From: Effrenium voratum
Lineage: Eukaryota > Sar > Dinophyceae > Suessiales > Symbiodiniaceae
Length of the DNA: 64,000 nucleotides
Reading direction: 5' to 3'
Assembly (NCBI GenBank): GCA_963377175.1
Contig: CAUJNA010000835.1
Coordinates: 1,068,850 to 1,132,849, forward strand
In this document: piece by piece, positions 44,862 to 55,666 of the stretch
How positions within the stretch are numbered: the first letter of the stretch is position 1
Layout of the letters: the number at the start of each line of letters is the position of its first letter
The notes under the pieces: model-generated
Database searches by the model: none
The model's input: only the letters and a program-made list of their open reading frames with translations
Told to the model about the DNA's origin: nothing
Position numbers and translations under genes: made by a program

Positions 44862-45675
44862 CTCTTTGCATCCTGCTGTGAAGGGCTCCTTGCTGACAAA
44901 GTTGAGCCACGCAGTGGCAAACTTAGCCAGGAGGACGTCCACGGGCTAGTTGCGAGCGTTTATTTGCCTTTTTCCTCCTGCTTCTTTGCGGTGCAGCTTT
45001 GAAGGATTACCCGCTGGGAGACTGTTGTGAGACCGCTGAATGCTTGGAGCCCAGCATGTTGAGAAAATAGAGGAAAAGTGCGGCAAGCGAGTCTGCAGAA
45101 GGGAAGCAAACAAGATTGAATGAGCATACAAGAGCAAGAGCAACTTTGTTCTGGCAGGTCAATAAGCAAATGAAGAGGTCAAAGTGAAGTGGCTGCGAAG
45201 GCACGAGTGCCAAAAGCAGTCCTTCCTTCCGGCAATGAGCTGCCACCAGGCAGCCTGCCTTTTGATAATGTGAACTCGGAGGGCGGGCTTCTCGCACCCC
45301 GAAGCGCTTGCAAAAAGGGAGAAGCATCATAGCCAATCATGAGGCAACTCAGCTGCAAGGCACGTGCACGTGAATGAGACAAAGCAGCTGATGTCTTTGC
45401 ATTGGTGCCCCAAGCCAACATTTTGCTCTGCAGCTGTGTGTGGACCAAGCCGGGCTGTTCATGACTGATGTCCCAGATCCAAGTGGGCCAGGCAAGCTGT
45501 GAGCGTGTGAAGCTGCGAATCTCTGGTGTTGATAGTGGAGACCTGGCCAGGAGAAGCAAGCTGCGTGAGCCAGGAAGTGTTTAGACTGGCAGCCGGGGCC
45601 AAAGCGCCCGTGCGGGCCATCTCCTACGAGGCAGCGGTTTCGACACAACCAATTCCTTCGGGAGGTGTCTTGAAG
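44862..45675. other. No gene seen
   Basis: Short open frames on both strands only. The minus frames at 45179-45684 are not domain-bearing. Confidence 0.4.
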
Positions 45676-45882
45676 GGCGGACAACTGAATTTCGCAAGTT
45701 CAGACGCGAGGCACTGCCGTTTGAGCCCTGTCAGGCTGAGGATGCGCAGGTGCTGGATGTGTACAGCTTGTTGGGGGGCAGAAGCAGGCCCTCTCAATTT
45801 CTCAGCTCAATTCTCAGCTCGCAGATGAAGCAGCAGTTGCATGCAAGGCTGGTGGATCCCGCTTCTTGGCATACAATACTGC
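45676..45882 (+). CDS. Possible single exon, unrecognised protein
   Basis: After an AAG|G acceptor-like site the frame reads TTEFRKFRREALPFEPCQAE and then LDVYSLLGGRSRPSQFL, MKQQLHARLVDPASWHTIL. It ends either at TAA (45884) or, more likely, at the donor GTAAGA starting at 45883. The composition is normal for a folded protein, but I do not recognise it, and no partner exon was found. Confidence 0.35.
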
Positions 45883-45883
45883 A

Positions 45884-46440
45884 GTAAGAAGGGTACGCAT
45901 TGCTTTCGGTCAAGCCGACAACGCTGCAAGGTCTTACAAGGCCATAGCCGTTTGGTGTGCTGTTATGGCCGTGACTTTGCTGAAATAGAAGGCAGATTTG
46001 CTCATGGTGCCCTTGCTGTGAGTTCCCAAGCAAGCAAGACTCTGGCGGTATGGAAGTTGCATGACGTTACAAGAGCACCCTAGGACGTCAACGCCGCTAT
46101 AAATCGTAGCAATTTCACCATGTCAAGCTTGAGGACACCCTGCCGGAGTGCGCAACACGTTTCTCACACTGCGTACGCCTGCGCTTCTCAGGTTCGGAGA
46201 TGGGGTTGCAACTCCTTGGCGATTTGTTCCGCGCAGCAGCCTCTGACATGATGACCGGGCCCCAGAGGTGTCCTCCATGAATTCCAGCGCCGTCAAGTCA
46301 TCCAGAGCTTTACTCGGATGCCACCGAGGTCAGGGGCAGCTCGACAAACATCAGAGCGGCTTGTCCGGCTCGGAGTGTCGCTGCTTGAGTGCCGACAGCA
46401 GGACGGCATTTCTACCAAGTCGCAAGCGCGTGTGCGTCTG
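45884..46440. other. No gene seen
   Basis: Unremarkable sequence leading into the TG-rich tract. No supported ORF. Confidence 0.4.
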
Positions 46441-46448
46441 CTCGTGTC

Positions 46449-46528
46449 TGCGTGCGTGCATGCGTGCGCGCGTGTGCAAGTATGCAAGTGTGTGTGTGTG
46501 TGTACACGTGTGTGTGTGTGTGTGTGCG
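46449..46528. repeat. (TG)n/(CGTG)n microsatellite
   Basis: Alternating purine-pyrimidine tract (GCGTGCATGCGTGCGCGCGTG, then TG repeats) immediately before the first copy of the 350-bp direct repeat. Such sequence can adopt Z-DNA. Confidence 0.9.
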
Positions 46529-46873
46529 GAGTGTCAGATTTGCCCTGACACCACCTTTCTCGACGAGATCATGTTTGTCGCAGGGGAGTGCGGCATGACT
46601 GAGGGACCGCACTCAACGAAGCTACCTCAGTCATGGGATACCGGATCTGATCAATCCGGCGTACCTGCTTTCCGTGATTCTGAATGTCTTTTTGGCCCCC
46701 TTGGTTGCGGCGCTGTTTGTGCTTCTTGTTCTTTCGGGTAGCGTTTTCGCTGCTAGACGGAAGCCAAGTGACTGTGAGCCGAACCTATACCCACTCGAGA
46801 CTCATCAGTTGTACTCGAGACTCATCAGCTGTACTCGAACGATTAGCATCCGCCCTTGGGAGTTGAAGTGTGG
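46519..46873 (+). repeat. 350-bp direct repeat, copy 1
   Basis: Over 90% identical by eye to 48114-48457. It begins in GTGTGTGCGGAGTGTCAGATTT and ends in CCTTGGGAGTTGAAGTGTG. It contains a perfect 10-bp inverted repeat (CATGACTGAG 46594-46603 with CTCAGTCATG 46626-46635), then CCGGAT/ATCCGG at 46641-46659, and two to three copies of a 20-bp unit ACTCGAGACTCATCAGTTGT. A frame with a hydrophobic stretch ([12 protein letters not shown]) is present in both copies but diverges after a 1-bp change, so coding is doubtful. It could be an LTR or a satellite monomer. Confidence 0.75.
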
Positions 46874-47681
46874 TCACCCCATCTTGGTGTACCGATCGTG
46901 TGACCCCGGGCCGGCTCGCCGGAAAATTTGACCTCAACGTTCTTATCATAGCCCAGCGGAACTTCACGTTTAAGCAGGAACGAGGTTTCACTAAAGGGAA
47001 GACAGCCGTCAGTTCATAGCTGCGTCTCACCTTTTCTCGCCTTCGTCTTCCGCGTGTCCGTCTTCTGGCTCTTCGCCCGTCTAGGGATGGCTTCTCCTTC
47101 CTCCCGTTCTCTTTTTGCTGCCTTTCGTGACCCGCGCGTTCGTCCTCCTCCTCTTCGCCCGCTTAGGGATGGCTTGGTTGTCCTCGCGTTGTTCACCTTT
47201 CTCCTCGTCTTCGTCTTCCTGTCCGTCTATTCCTACTCCTCGTCCTCCTCACGTAGTTTGGCTTGACGACGTCTTCTTCCCCTTCCGTTGCTATTTCGTG
47301 TCCGTCCTCTTGGCCCCCGTGTGGGATTCGACGTCTTCCTCCTCGAGCCTTGGTCTTCATCCTCTTTTCCTGTCTGGGCGGGATGCGTCGCCCTAAAAAC
47401 GCATACTACATCCCTCTTCCTCTTCCTTCATCCTTCTTCCTTCTTTTCTCCTTTTGTCTCCTTGTCTTCTGCTTCTTTTCTTTTCTTTTCTGTTTCTCTT
47501 TTCTCCCCCCCGGGCGGGCTGCGGCGCCCTAAATACGCATCTCGCTCCCTTTGTCTTCTTTTCTCTCTTTCTTCTTCTTCTCTTTCCCTTTCTTTCCTTT
47601 CTCCTTTCCCCGGGCGGGCTGCGGCGCCCTAAATACGCATCTCGCCCCCCTTTTTCTCTTCCTTTTCTCTCTTTCTTTCTT

Positions 47682-47761
<80 letters not shown>

Positions 47762-48113
47762 TCCTTCTTTTTCTCCTCCCTCTTTTCCTACTACTTCCTG
47801 TTGCTCCTCTTCGCCCGTTTAGGGATGGCGTGTTCGTGGTGTCGTTCTTCAACTTCGCGGTGCTCTTCTTCTACCAGGTTTAGGAGGGTTTCTGGGCTGT
47901 TTGGGGTTCTTTGCCCTCGGCGGTGACCCTAAACTCGGGTTCCCCTGTTTTTCGTGTTTCTTGGTTGGGTTGTGCCCGCGGAGACCCAACGTGGGGCCTT
48001 TCTGTTTCTTTTGTTTTCCTGCTCTGTTTCTTTTCTGTTGGGGTCTTCGCCCGGTTTTGGAGCGCGTGTCCCCCCCCCCCCCGAAAAAGTGGTACTCGCC
48101 CCTCTTTGAGGGG
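46874..48113. repeat. Pyrimidine-rich low-complexity interior with repeated modules
   Basis: Between the two 350-bp repeats the + strand is C/T-rich. It carries three copies of GGGCGGGCTGCGGCGCCCTA followed by AATACGCAT (47376, 47512, 47612, the last two exactly 100 bp apart) and three copies of CGCCCG(T/C)(T/C)TAGGGATGGC (near 47075, 47155, 47811). A (TTTC)n tract lies at 47690-47765 and a C-run at 48071-48082. ORFs here on either strand reflect composition only. Confidence 0.8.
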
Positions 48114-48457
48114 CGTGTGTGTGCGGAGTGTCAGATTTACCTTTCTCGACGAAATCATGTTTGTCGCAGGGGAGTGCGGCATGACTGAGGGACCGCACTC
48201 AACGAAGCTACCTCAGTCATGGGATACCGGATCTGATCAATCCGGCGTACCTGCTTTCCGTGATTCTGAATGTCTTTTTGGCCCCCTTGGTTGCGGCGCT
48301 GTTTGGCTTCTTGTTCTTTCGGGTAACGTTTTCGCTGCTAGACGGAAGCCAAGTGACTGTGAGCCGAACCTATACCCACTCGAGACTCATCAGTTGTACT
48401 CGAGACTCATAAGTTGTACTCGAACGATTAGCATCCTCCCTTGGGAGTTGAAGTGTG
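48114..48457 (+). repeat. 350-bp direct repeat, copy 2
   Basis: Same orientation as copy 1 and about 1.24 kb downstream of its end. Differences are a deletion of about 12 bp near the 5' end, a 1-bp deletion in GCTGTTTG, and scattered substitutions. Both inverted repeats are perfectly kept (CATGACTGAG 48180-48189; CTCAGTCATG 48212-48221). Confidence 0.75.
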
Positions 48458-48570
48458 TGTGTGTGTGCACACGTGTGTGTACACACGCGTGTGTGTGTGG
48501 CTGGATGGATGGGTGGATGGATGGGTGGATGGATGGGTGGATGGATGCGTGGACGGGTGGGTGGATCGGT
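48453..48570. repeat. (TG)n and (TGGATGGATGGG)n microsatellites
   Basis: TG/CACAC tract at 48453-48498 followed by 12-bp TGGATGGATGGG repeats to about 48565, directly after the second direct repeat. Confidence 0.9.
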
Positions 48571-50714
48571 GATCCTGCTGCGCGATCAAATTACCTCTCG
48601 ATCCAGGGCAACCGCTAACCCTCGTGAGCTCTCACATTGCGGGCTTGCTCTGCCAGCCATTGAGTTGGGCTGTCAGATATGACATGGAAAGATTAACTGC
48701 TTTTATAGAAGGGTTCATCTCATAGACAAGTTACAATGGAAAGAGAGGAATGACGAAGAGATGAGGAATGAGGATTAACCGGTTGCAAAGATATCCAATA
48801 TTTTTTATTGTAAACTTTAGGATCTATTATTTTCATATCTTTATCACGAAAGCTAGCTTTAGCTAGCTGAAGTTTCTCCTTGCGTAAGCAAGGTAAGGGG
48901 CTCAAATGCCGAAAGATTGATTTTTTCAATTATTTGAGCCGAAAAGATTGAAAAACATCAATTATTTAGACCCCCCCCCCCCCCCCCCCCCCCCGGTCTC
49001 AGGCTCGATTCCTCCCCCTGGGCAGTGGCTCAGTGTTCAGCAGTCTCGGTTTGCCCGTTTTGGACTTGGTGCTACGAACTTTTACATGTTCCACCGATTC
49101 AGCTTGTTCATTTGAGACCTCAGTCTTCTCGGTAAACCACCTCGCAAGAATCTTTGCACACGCAGCATGCAGAACCCAGAGGTGCTTTAAGACAGCTTCT
49201 GACGCCTCTCGTTGTTTTCATTTTTCAAGGTTTGCCACGCCACCATGTGCGTTTGCGTGTCGCATCCTACGAATCTTGCCGGGCCTCTCGTTGTACACAA
49301 GCTACCTATGAATCCACTATGTCACCGACCCATCTCATGCAACAACTGCTAGCTTTCGTTCACCCGCTCCTCAAGTTGTTGGTCCTAAAGATGGATCCAG
49401 AGAACAGCCAAGATTAGGAATGGAATGACGAAGGGAAAAGCTGACAGTGAATGGGTTCGTCTATAGACAGCATGTGGTGAAATCCTTTGCTCAGACCGTC
49501 TCATCCCCCCCACTTCTGGGTTCTGGGCGTGGGAGTGCTAGCGGACCTTTTGTATGCGTTCTTGTTCAGGCCGTAATTTGGCAATCTGCCCACAGTTTGA
49601 CTGATCCAGGGTTTTGTGGCTCATTGGTCTTCAGACATTGTCTTAAAAGTTCAGGTGACAAGCGGCAAGTGCCAATAGCAACAGCATCTTCAGATTGCAA
49701 GCGTAGCTGCCGCTTGATTCCACCCTGCGAAACTCAGAAGCAATGTTTCTTCACTGGACGTAGGCACGCATGATACTTTGGACGAAGAAGGGGGGCGGCA
49801 AGTCGAGTTTTGCAACTTGGAGTTGCCGTTGCTATGACCGCTGCTGCAGGAGGACTCGGCAACACCATCGTGGACAGATGAAGTTGCTGGAAGGCCTATT
49901 GACGCTGAGCATGATTGTGTTGGGGCTGGCATGAGCATGGCGGTCTTGCCTGTTGCGTCACGCTTGCTTCAGCCAGCCAAGGATCCGTCCACCCTTGATG
50001 ACAATGACGCTTTTGCTGCAAGAGCCCTGCCACCCATTGCAAAAGAGGCTGGTTAGACGACATTGAAGGTTCTTCTGCCCGCAGCCTTGGTGGAGTTGCT
50101 TCTGGTTGCTGATTCGCACGGGCTTATGCCTCAAACATTGAAGCTGCAGTGGCAGCTCGCCTTTTCTTCATGCATTGGCTGGGTGGCAATGTTGGTCTTT
50201 TCCGGCCCGTGTGCGGGTGTGTTTGGTTCACTTTTCTTGTTTTGTTTTTTGCAGCTGCCTCGAGCATGATACTGTATGCACCCTTTCACCGGGGACTTGT
50301 GGCCAACCAATAGGCCAGGATCCTTTGCGGCCTCTTCATTTTTGCGCTTGCTGCTTTGCTTTGGCTCCATTTTGCCGTCCTTTGCGGTTCAACCGCATTG
50401 ACTTTACTGCCCCGCTTTTCTATCCTCCGAATGCGTTTGCAAGTTCCGATGTCATGTGCTCATCATAGGATGCTGCTAAGGCGCTTGTATGCACAAGCCA
50501 GCCCCTACTGCAGTGCTTCGAGAGCGTGGAGGAGTGCATTCGCGGCAGCTTGGTAGGAAATCAGGTGGCCTGTTTTCAGCCACATGTTGGGTCTCAAAGA
50601 CAAAGCTCACAGCAAATCCAGATACCAAAGTCGCCCGCTTCTGACCAAGGCAAGACGGGTGACGCAGGCAGAGCTTGCATGTTTGTTTACAAAGTGCATC
50701 TATTGCCCTGACAG
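48571..50714. other. Intergenic; a 24-base C run and array-like relics
   Basis: A run of 24 C lies at 48971-48994. The + frame at 49033-49311 and two near 50063-50269 and 50340-50460 contain weak array-like Leu/Ser half-units (LGLPVLDLVLRTF; LLPAALVELLLVAD). Nothing else is recognisable; minus-strand frames are shadows. Confidence 0.4.
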
Positions 50715-51634
50715 GCGAGTCTCGGCATTTCGCTATAGAACTCTCAGCTGCCCATGCGAATGAGATGGGCGCGCTGGCCATCGTGTTTCTGGCGTCACCT
50801 GCCAATGTGGAAGCTGAAGCGACGGAACTGCTAGTGCAGCATGCAAAAAGCCTGCGTCACATTGCTGGTGTTGTGCACAGGCCCCGTACAGGATTTGGCG
50901 TGAAACCAGCGAGTGTGGCCAGCTGCAGCCAGGACGAAACTATGCTGCTGTTACTATCTCCTAAGGCGAATCAGTCTCTTGCCTCACATGTTGCGGCAGA
51001 ATGTTTGAAGATGAAAGACGGCGCTGCAAGTCCGGTATCTGAAATGAACCAGCCCAAGCTCAGCAATTTGCCCCTAACCGTCCACAAGCTGTACCAACCC
51101 AGCGGCGTGATTGCGTGGGGATGTCCAGATGCTCAATCACCAAGCCCCACATGTCGCAACTTCTGCAAAGCGTCAATCCCATCGCCTTCACCTGTTGCAC
51201 CAGCCACTCCTCGAACAACGGAGGGTACTATCTTGCAGCGTATTGCAGAGGCAGAAGGCTTTGATGTCGATGCATGGCGCAGGGAGGCTCAGCAGAATGG
51301 TCGCCCGTTTGCAGACCAAGTGTCGGACTTGGCACAAGTGGTGATTCAGTTGCAGGATCTTCTTCGCGTTGTGGTCGGCCAAGTCAAGCTCCCATCTCCT
51401 GCAGTCGCTAGCTGGACTCAGTCGCGCCGCTCAGCAGACGCAACTATAAACGAGGCAATATCTCCGAGAGTGGCTGTGAGCAGCCCTTTTGCAACTCCAT
51501 GCCATGTTCATTCGATGGCATCAACGGGAAACTTGGTGGCCTGTTCGCCCCGCAACCCTGTGGCCTCCGACTTGAAGCAGCGCCACTTGCCGGGATTTGA
51601 GGAAGGGGGCCAAGATGGAATGCAGACATGGTGA
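50715..51634 (+). CDS. Unrecognised protein, large exon or intronless ORF
   Basis: Open + frame of about 305 codons after a CTGACAG|G acceptor-like site, ending at TGA 51632. It has balanced composition and predicted helices: RHFAIELSAAHANEMGALA, VEAEATELLVQHAKSLRH, then a Pro/Ser-rich linker (about residues 150-180), a helical stretch TILQRIAEAEGFDVDAWRRE followed by LAQVVIQLQDLLRVVVG, and a Ser-rich tail. No in-frame ATG lies near the 5' end, so the first exon is likely upstream. I recognise no family. The absence of frameshifts over 900 bp and lack of array-like periodicity argue for a real gene. Confidence 0.45.
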
Positions 51635-54425
51635 CATGCGCCACTGCTCTAGGTGCGGAAGCCAGCGGCTCGCCTTTGACTCGCAGTTGCTCTGCAAACT
51701 ATCCAGTAGGCGCCTGTGGGGTACGTGAGGGCCTACAGGGCGTTCTCACACCATCTTTGCCAGGGTCACTACTTTCCAAGGGCAGCATTATGAGTGTGCT
51801 TGGCGAGGCATGGGCGTCAGTCACGTGATGTTTTAGCTGGCTTGATGGTTCCAGGTCCAGTCACCAAAGGCTGTGATGAGAGACCTCTCGCCCTCAGAGC
51901 TTAGGTTCCTGCAGCTTTGCATGATACGAGCGCGCGCGTTTCTGGGCAGACCGCGATCCCTGCCGTAGCCTGGCTGAGGCATGGGTCCCCGCAGCCACCA
52001 CCTCCGCCTCCGGGAGTTCAGTCCGCCGATCGAATAGAGTTTCTCTTTGCGGTATGGGCAGATGCTTGCGGCTTGGCCAGGCAACACAGGAGCCTCGTGC
52101 CGCGCAGAACGAGCCCGTTGCAGCCAGCCATGATGTCAGTCCCGTCTCCAGGGCCTGCGGTGCGCTGCCCAATGAGCACTACATGGCATAGCTCCACAGC
52201 ACTCGCTGAACAGTTCCCAGGCTTCTCCAGCTCAATCGCACGGAATCTCGGTTTCTCAAGATGGCCACGTGCTACAATCTCCAAGGACCCCAGGGTTACA
52301 CAAGTCCGGCGGAAACTTGCACTTATTTGCCGAGGACCGCTCAATGCTTGACACTCAGACATGTCTGCTATGGCAAATCTTTGCTTGCTTTGGAGTTCTC
52401 GCAAGCAAAGGCAGGGAGCGCGGTCCTCCCCCTAGCTGTCTTCCTGTGAGCCTTGCTTTGCAGACTGATGACAGCACACGTCGGAAGATAACCGATATTG
52501 TGCATGAGGTGCAGAGGGGCAGCGGTCACCAATGCCATTCCCACCACAGCACAAGGCTGCAAGCAGGCCAACCTGAGGTGCAAGCATGAGCATTGCAACA
52601 GAGGCGGTTCCCCACTCCGCCCGGGCTGCTGGTGGCATGGGCCAAGGTGGGCCAGGCATCGTTATTGCCTCTCAACTGCAAGGAGGCAACATGCTACACC
52701 CGGCGATGCCTATTGGCGAGGTTTGAGGTATGCCACACACCCACACGCCGAGGTGCCCGGTCAGACGTTGAGAGCAACGACCAGGGGCACCGAGAGCGTC
52801 AGCAATCTGCGCTGGGAGTGCCTCTTCTGCGCTTAAGCTTTGATTGATGCACCAACATGCCACGCCAAAGGAGATTCTTTGAGATGCTTTGGTGCATTGT
52901 GCTGCGGTGTGTCGCTCGTTGAGTGACACCTCCCTTTCAGGCCTTCTCCCGTTAGAGCGCCTTTGCTTGAATGTGTGCTCGTTTGTGGCCAGCTTCGGCA
53001 CTCGTATCTTGAGCTTGGCATTTAGATTCAGCCAGAGCTTCCTGATGATAAAGGCACGTCCTGCAAGAATCCAAGGTCAGATTTGTGGCTGGCGCTGCCC
53101 AACAGGCTGGCTAGCATGTAGACTTTTGACCGGGTTGCCGTTCACTTTGTTGCCCGTACCCGAGCTTTCCCGACCCGTTTCTGCACAGGTTCAACTCCCT
53201 GCCACGTTCGCTCCACATGGCGGTGGACAGGCAGGACAAAGCATGGACACAGGTCAGATAGCTCACTCAAGTAGACCGACAATCAATGTCTCCAAGTATC
53301 GAAAATTGCACATGCAGGCATTGCCTCAACAGGTGCCTTGCTTGCACCTTACGGGCTCACCTGGGAGGGTCATAGGTAGTGCCATGAAGTGCTCGGCTCC
53401 TACCAACAACATGCTTTACGTCCACACAGGCTTCTGTTTTCAAAAGCCTTTCGCGTTCCTTCCGCAAAGGAAACCCTCTGCCCAAGCCAGCTTGTCAAAA
53501 CAAACGCCTCTGAAACGTGTAGAGCAAAGAAGCTCTTTCCATTGCCGCTACGGCAGCCAACGTGCTGTCATTGAAATGTTGGCATCTCTGAACCCGAGTG
53601 GTGGCATGTGGTTGCCGTTGCGAGCCCTCATTTTATCAGCGATCAGGCACCTCGTAAGCCTGCATGTTGAGCAACCTCCTGGTAGCATACCTTGCAATGC
53701 CAGAGTGCCCTGGCGTTCGCGTCGGAGGGTTGGCTGCGCAACACTGCAGATGGCCTCACCACGCCAGTGAATCAACTCACATACTAGTTACTAGTCACAG
53801 GGAGTCTCGGCCACATGACCTTTCCGAGCAGATATGTTCTCCTGGCTGTTGAAGTGCGACGCGGCTCAGATGTCAGCCTTTGAGCCCAGGGAAAGCAAAG
53901 AGAACCATACCCGATCATTTGCAAGAGTTGCCAGGACAGTTGGAACTACGCTCACAATGTTAAGTTGGGTGTGAATTGTGCGCACTTCTCCTTGGGCCGT
54001 AGTGCTCTGTGTCTGTGTGTGTGTGTGCGTCGTTGCTTCTTTGCTTGCTTGGTTTCTTGTTTGTTGGGCGCCCAAACCTGTTCTCAGCAAGGTGGCCTTC
54101 CGCGTCGGAGAGCTCCGCCACTGGCCCAGGATGAAGAGGCAATCATTGATCTCAAATCAGCTTGCGCAGCATCGTTCTTCTCGTTTATTCATTTGAATGT
54201 TTGCTTTTGGATGCTGAGGTGCATGTCCTAGCATGTCTCCTCCGAAGATTGCTTGAAGCCACAAGATGCTTCGGTCACAGGGGACGGAAAATTGGATACC
54301 AAACGTACAGGTGCTATCAGGTGGCAATGCAAGGGCGAGAAATCCCACGGGCAAAGACATGATATGCGATGACATGCGGTCTAGGCTCGGGCAACAAAGG
54401 TAGCACTGTGCTGTGTACCCAAGCC
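51635..54425. other. Intergenic, no confident gene
   Basis: Contains an isolated array-like unit SLLALEFSQAKAGSAVLPL near 52380-52440 and a weak stretch near 52930-53040. The + frame at 52889-53770 is 293 codons long but has irregular composition and no domain. Frames at 51917-52351 (+) and 52018-52404 (-) overlap, and neither is convincing. A short (TG)n lies near 54015. Confidence 0.4.
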
Positions 54426-54758
54426 ATGGCGAAGAAGCTCAAGGCTCCCGTGGCAGTCAAGAGAGCCACGAAGTTGAGCAAGCAGACGTTGCGATCAGCG
54501 CTTGTCTCGGGCCTCAAAGAAAAGTCAGGGCGGAAAGACCTGAAATTCACAGCCGCTCCGGAAGTGGCCGGCAGGGCTGTTGGCATTGTGCCAATTGAGA
54601 AGAGAGCAGGATATCCTCTTTGCCTGCCCGATGGCGCTGTGGATCCCAAAGATTGGAAAACCAAAGATGGCGTGCGGGACTCAGTCGGCCTGGGTGTGAC
54701 CAGAGCTGCTCTGTCTTCACATGAGTACGGTGAAACACGAAGCCCAGGCCCAATTTGA
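54426..54758 (+). CDS. Small basic protein, unrecognised
   Basis: ATG at 54426 opens a 110-codon frame beginning MAKKLKAPVAVKRATKLSKQ, strongly Lys-rich in the first 60 residues, then KFTAAPEVAGRAVGIVPIEK, and ends at TGA. The lysine-rich start recalls dinoflagellate histone-like proteins, but the HU-type core is not visible, so I do not assign it. The C-terminal 30 residues could be intron read-through. Confidence 0.4.
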   Translation: MAKKLKAPVAVKRATKLSKQTLRSALVSGLKEKSGRKDLKFTAAPEVAGRAVGIVPIEKRAGYPLCLPDGAVDPKDWKTKDGVRDSVGLGVTRAALSSHEYGETRSPGPI

Positions 54759-55485
54759 TTCAGTGATCCTCAAGCAAATTCAGGCTGTTTTTAGGAACCC
54801 TGAGGTGCTTTGTGTCTTCCGAGCTTGTGACGAACAAACGCAAACATCAACAAGCCCACAGAGACATTGCAGATGGGGGCTTTCAGATTAGCTGCTTTGC
54901 ACTTGCATTACTGAGTAAGTTAGAAGATCCTTTTCTTTGGAATGGATTCCTTGGGTTCTTCTCCGTGCAAGGTGCCACGCGGTACCAGGTGGGGCCAGGT
55001 CAACTGGTCAAGTTGTAAACTTACCTAAGGCAACGTACCACTTGGCCGTAGATACCTCAAAAACGCACTAGTGCTGCGCCAAATATATCGTGAAGCAATC
55101 CAATGCCCAGCCTGCCAACATTTCAGCCCACCTTGGACTAACTTGTGCATTTCAGCAGGCCAACATTTCGTTCCCGTGAGCCAATATCAGCTCTTCAGAG
55201 CTTCCTGTACATTTGAAGAGCTTCACGTCGACTAAAGATGGGGCCAAAACGTGTGAAGTGCTCCAACTCGCCTCGGGACGGACAAGTGGAAAGCGCAAAT
55301 AATAGTTTCTGGGCTATCAGAGGGCAACGGAAAGCCACTCCTTTGTGGGAATCGTGCTTGCTGCTGAGGGAATAGGTAGCAGCAAAAAGCAACTTACTAA
55401 GTATCAAAAAACAACTTAATAGACATCAACAAAAAACAGTAGGCATCAAACAGAAGCTTATCGCTATTCTCAAAGTAACTGCGTG
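54759..55485. other. No gene seen
   Basis: Only short frames. Mixed DNA ending at the GGAA microsatellite. Confidence 0.4.
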
Positions 55486-55487
55486 AA

Positions 55488-55555
55488 AGGAAGGAAGGAA
55501 GGAAGGAAGGAAGGAAGGAAGGAAGGAAGGAAGGAAGGAAGGAAGGAAGGAAGGA

Positions 55556-55594
<39 letters not shown>

Positions 55595-55666
55595 CAACAG
55601 GAAGGAAGGAAGGAAGGAAGGAAGGAAGGGCTGTCGTGCTTGTTGCACTGGGGGGGGGGGGGGGGG
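55488..55666. repeat. (GGAA)n-(GGCA)n-(GGAA)n microsatellite and G-run
   Basis: GGAA repeats 55488-55556, GGCA repeats to 55596, GGAA again to 55629, then a G-run of about 17 at 55650-55666. The order suggests a GGCA variant that expanded inside a GGAA tract. Confidence 0.95.

Noticed and set aside
46790..46850. CTGATGAG motifs on the minus strand of the 350-bp repeat, as in hammerhead ribozymes
   Set aside because: The matching GAAA core and a stem II are absent, and the motif is just part of the 20-bp tandem unit.
46835..46860. tRNA B-box-like CGTTCGAGTAC on the minus strand, hinting at a SINE
   Set aside because: No A box at the right distance and no cloverleaf could be drawn.
47454..47883. 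ORFs over the (TTTC)n/C-T-rich tract on both strands
   Set aside because: They are direct translations of microsatellite sequence.
48971..48994. 24-base C run as a functional element
   Set aside because: Homopolymers of this length are often sequencing or assembly artefacts; nothing nearby supports a function.
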